From positions 1 to 33,597 of the forward strand of contig JAFTAP010000048.1 in NCBI GenBank assembly GCA_017455525.1: 33,597 nucleotides of DNA. Direction: 5' to 3'. The first letter of the stretch is position 1, and every line of letters begins with the position of its first letter. Below are positions 32,635 through 33,597 of this stretch, one piece after another. Position numbers and translations under genes: made by a program. Source of the DNA: Lachnospiraceae bacterium. Lineage in GTDB: Bacteria; Bacillota; Clostridia; Lachnospirales; Lachnospiraceae. Below the pieces are notes generated by a model. The model was not told where the DNA came from, made no database searches, and saw only the letters and a list, made by a program, of their open reading frames with translations.

Positions 32635-32952
32635 TCATCTGTCCTTTCTTGTCCTCAAATCATCTTCAAAAACCGTCTTATCTTTATTAGGTTTATAAGC
32701 TGTGATTATATATACCTTCTCTCCATCACACCCCGCTACTGTGTGTATTATTTCACCATTCTCTTTCATTCCGAAAATCAAACAACTAGGTGTAGGATAG
32801 TCATCTGGATAATCCTCTATTATTTCGCCAGATGATATGCAGTTCAATACATCTTTCCTGCTTATACCTCTTTCCTGCATCTTTGCTACACAATGGACAC
32901 TCCACAATAAATTTCCTTTTTTGATCAGTTCTCGAACTATCATTAAATCCAT
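32635..32952 (-). CDS. DUF4258 domain protein, probable toxin
   Basis: This 105-aa protein fits the DUF4258 pattern: an N-terminal helix with SVHCVAKMQERGISRKDV (about residues 18-35), EIIEDYPDDYPTPSCLIFG, and a strand pair ending VYIITAYKPN. The fold is related to RelE/MqsR-type ribonuclease toxins, and such genes are usually paired with a YgiT-type zinc finger as here. ATGs at codon 1 and codon 4 are both possible. Activity on mRNA is inferred from the family and pairing. Confidence 0.8.
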   Translation of the reverse strand: MDLMIVRELIKKGNLLWSVHCVAKMQERGISRKDVLNCISSGEIIEDYPDDYPTPSCLIFGMKENGEIIHTVAGCDGEKVYIITAYKPNKDKTVFEDDLRTRKDR

Positions 32953-33156
32953 AGAATAACACTAGTCCTTAACCATAAAAAATTCTCGCAATAATGCGCC
33001 TTGCCCTACACCCCGTATTGTTTATGCATCCTTGCGTCCAAGGGTACTGTTTATCCTCATAATTAATAATGCAAAAAGGCACAATGCACCTATTCATATC
33101 ATATATCGGCATATCATCCTTAAATCTTTATACCCGATTTTATTTTATTACATAAA
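32953..33156. other. gene-free stretch between the Rpn-like gene and the toxin pair
   Basis: No coding sequence with a plausible start and ribosome site was seen on either strand. The stretch is AT-rich and should hold the toxin-antitoxin promoter, but I found no clear -10/-35 pair. A short CGCA-TTAT-TGCG hairpin followed by AGAATTTTTT on the minus strand lies near 32975-32995. Confidence 0.4.
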
Positions 33157-33196
33157 AACCCGGATTACAACACAACATCCTGTTGCAATCCGGGTT
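33154..33196 (-). terminator. intrinsic terminator after the Rpn-like gene
   Basis: AACCCGGATT-x-CAACA (33157-33172) and its complement (33181-33196) form a 16-bp stem with an 8-base loop. The single non-Watson-Crick position is a G-U pair in minus-strand RNA but an A-C mismatch on the plus strand. The minus-strand 3' arm ends GGGTT and runs into TTT. It lies about 125 bp past the current stop of the Rpn-like frame and 40 bp past the alternative stop at 33236. Confidence 0.75.
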
Positions 33197-33235
33197 ATTA
33201 TACACTATATGCAGTATTTCGACAAATAGACAGCT

Positions 33236-33334
33236 TTATTCGCTTCCATTCTCATCCAAGAGTCCAGAAGCCTTGAGTTTCACCATGATGCCATAGCTAT
33301 GCTCTGATCTATGACCTTGGTCATAGCCTCCCAT
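33236..33334 (-). pseudogene. out-of-frame C-terminal tail of the Rpn-like gene
   Basis: A 32-codon frame starting MGGYDQGHRSEHSYG and ending LLDENGSE overlaps the end of the Rpn-like gene. The junction is a TATATATA run near 33336-33343. One extra TA unit would join the gene to this tail without a stop, through NDIYIMGGYDQG. The peptide looks like true protein. It may be a slipped or phase-variable end, or a sequencing error. Confidence 0.45.
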
Positions 33335-33597
33335 TATATATATCATTCTGAGCCCTCAGGGATTCCAGCTCGGCTTGAAGAGATGCAATCTCTGTCTGCA
33401 AAGCTGTAATTCGGTTCTGATATCCGCTTATGGTCTCTGCATCCTCCAGCCTCTGCTGCTCTCTTCCTTCTTCTCTTCCTTCCTCTCTTCCTTCTGCACG
33501 CCCTTCTTCAAGAAGCTCCTGCTCTATTTCCCAGCTTTTCATATACCTTACCCCGACCTCCTTTTTCGCCTTGGTCTTCCTAGCAATCTCATCCAGC
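33321..33597 (-). CDS. Rpn-family recombination-promoting nuclease/putative transposase, C-terminal part only
   Basis: The gene enters from beyond the right edge; the frame stays open to base 33597. Visible residues begin LDEIARKTKAKKEVGVRYM, then KSWEIEQELLEEG, an EGREEGREEGRE repeat and a coiled-coil tail. The KEVGxRYMKSWE plus GREEGRE pattern is typical of the C-terminus of Rpn/PD-(D/E)XK nuclease family transposase-like proteins; the catalytic domain lies outside the window. The frame ends at a TGA at 33321, probably because of a TA-repeat slip (see 33236-33334). Confidence 0.75.
   Translation of the reverse strand, partial: LDEIARKTKAKKEVGVRYMKSWEIEQELLEEGRAEGREEGREEGREQQRLEDAETISGYQNRITALQTEIASLQAELESLRAQNDIYNGRL

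Overview
The window looks like chromosomal DNA of a Lachnospiraceae-type member of the Clostridia (Bacillota). I infer this from a cmk-ispH-S1 gene string, a Gram-positive style Na+-translocating decarboxylase cassette, scpA/scpB, Shine-Dalgarno sites close to AAGGAGG, BspA-type leucine-rich surface proteins with a PKTGD-type sortase signal, and a family of conserved small or hypothetical proteins. Species cannot be named. Every gene I can support lies on the minus strand, so transcription runs from high to low coordinates throughout. No rRNA, tRNA, CRISPR array or complete insertion sequence was seen.

Layout, in the direction of transcription. (a) 33597-31484 is AT-rich accessory DNA: the 3' end of an Rpn-like nuclease/transposase gene with a possibly slipped tail, a DUF4258/zinc-finger toxin-antitoxin pair, a stretch of decayed coding sequence, and an unrecognised 164-aa gene with a loose out-of-frame tail. 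(b) 31477-23547 is a surface-protein locus: a 1597-aa leucine-rich protein anchored by sortase, an AAA-ATPase/PD-(D/E)XK protein, and a 505-aa secreted leucine-rich protein. (c) 23501-19823 holds a 51-aa conserved-looking protein, eukaryotic-type isocitrate dehydrogenase, an ABC-F ATPase and an AT-rich PBECR-like nuclease gene. (d) 19637-15093 starts at a perfect TTGACA-N17-TATAAT promoter that appears to give a leaderless message for a coiled-coil protein, followed by NAD(P)HX repair (nnrE/nnrD), a 291-bp highly folded element, alanine racemase and a CorC-like CBS protein.

(e) 15075-11136 is yebC, an acidic disordered protein, a metallophosphoesterase and the condensin partners scpA and scpB. 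(f) 11108-5645 is a five-gene biotin-dependent, Na+-coupled decarboxylase cassette (divergent acyl-CoA-type carboxyltransferase, lipoprotein OadG, biotin carrier, OadB, OadA) that ends in a clear intrinsic terminator. (g) 5635-139 is tetR, rpiR, a HI0933-type flavoprotein, cmk, ispH and an S1-domain protein, packed with overlaps or near-zero gaps.

The most unusual items are the 291-bp cloverleaf-like element at 17122-17412, the predicted leaderless start at 19601, the two-carboxyltransferase Na+ pump whose larger acyl-type subunit lacks several standard motifs, the acidic Tyr/Gly/Asp-rich protein next to ScpAB, and the compositional mosaic of the giant surface protein. All calls come from reading the sequence; no database search was possible.
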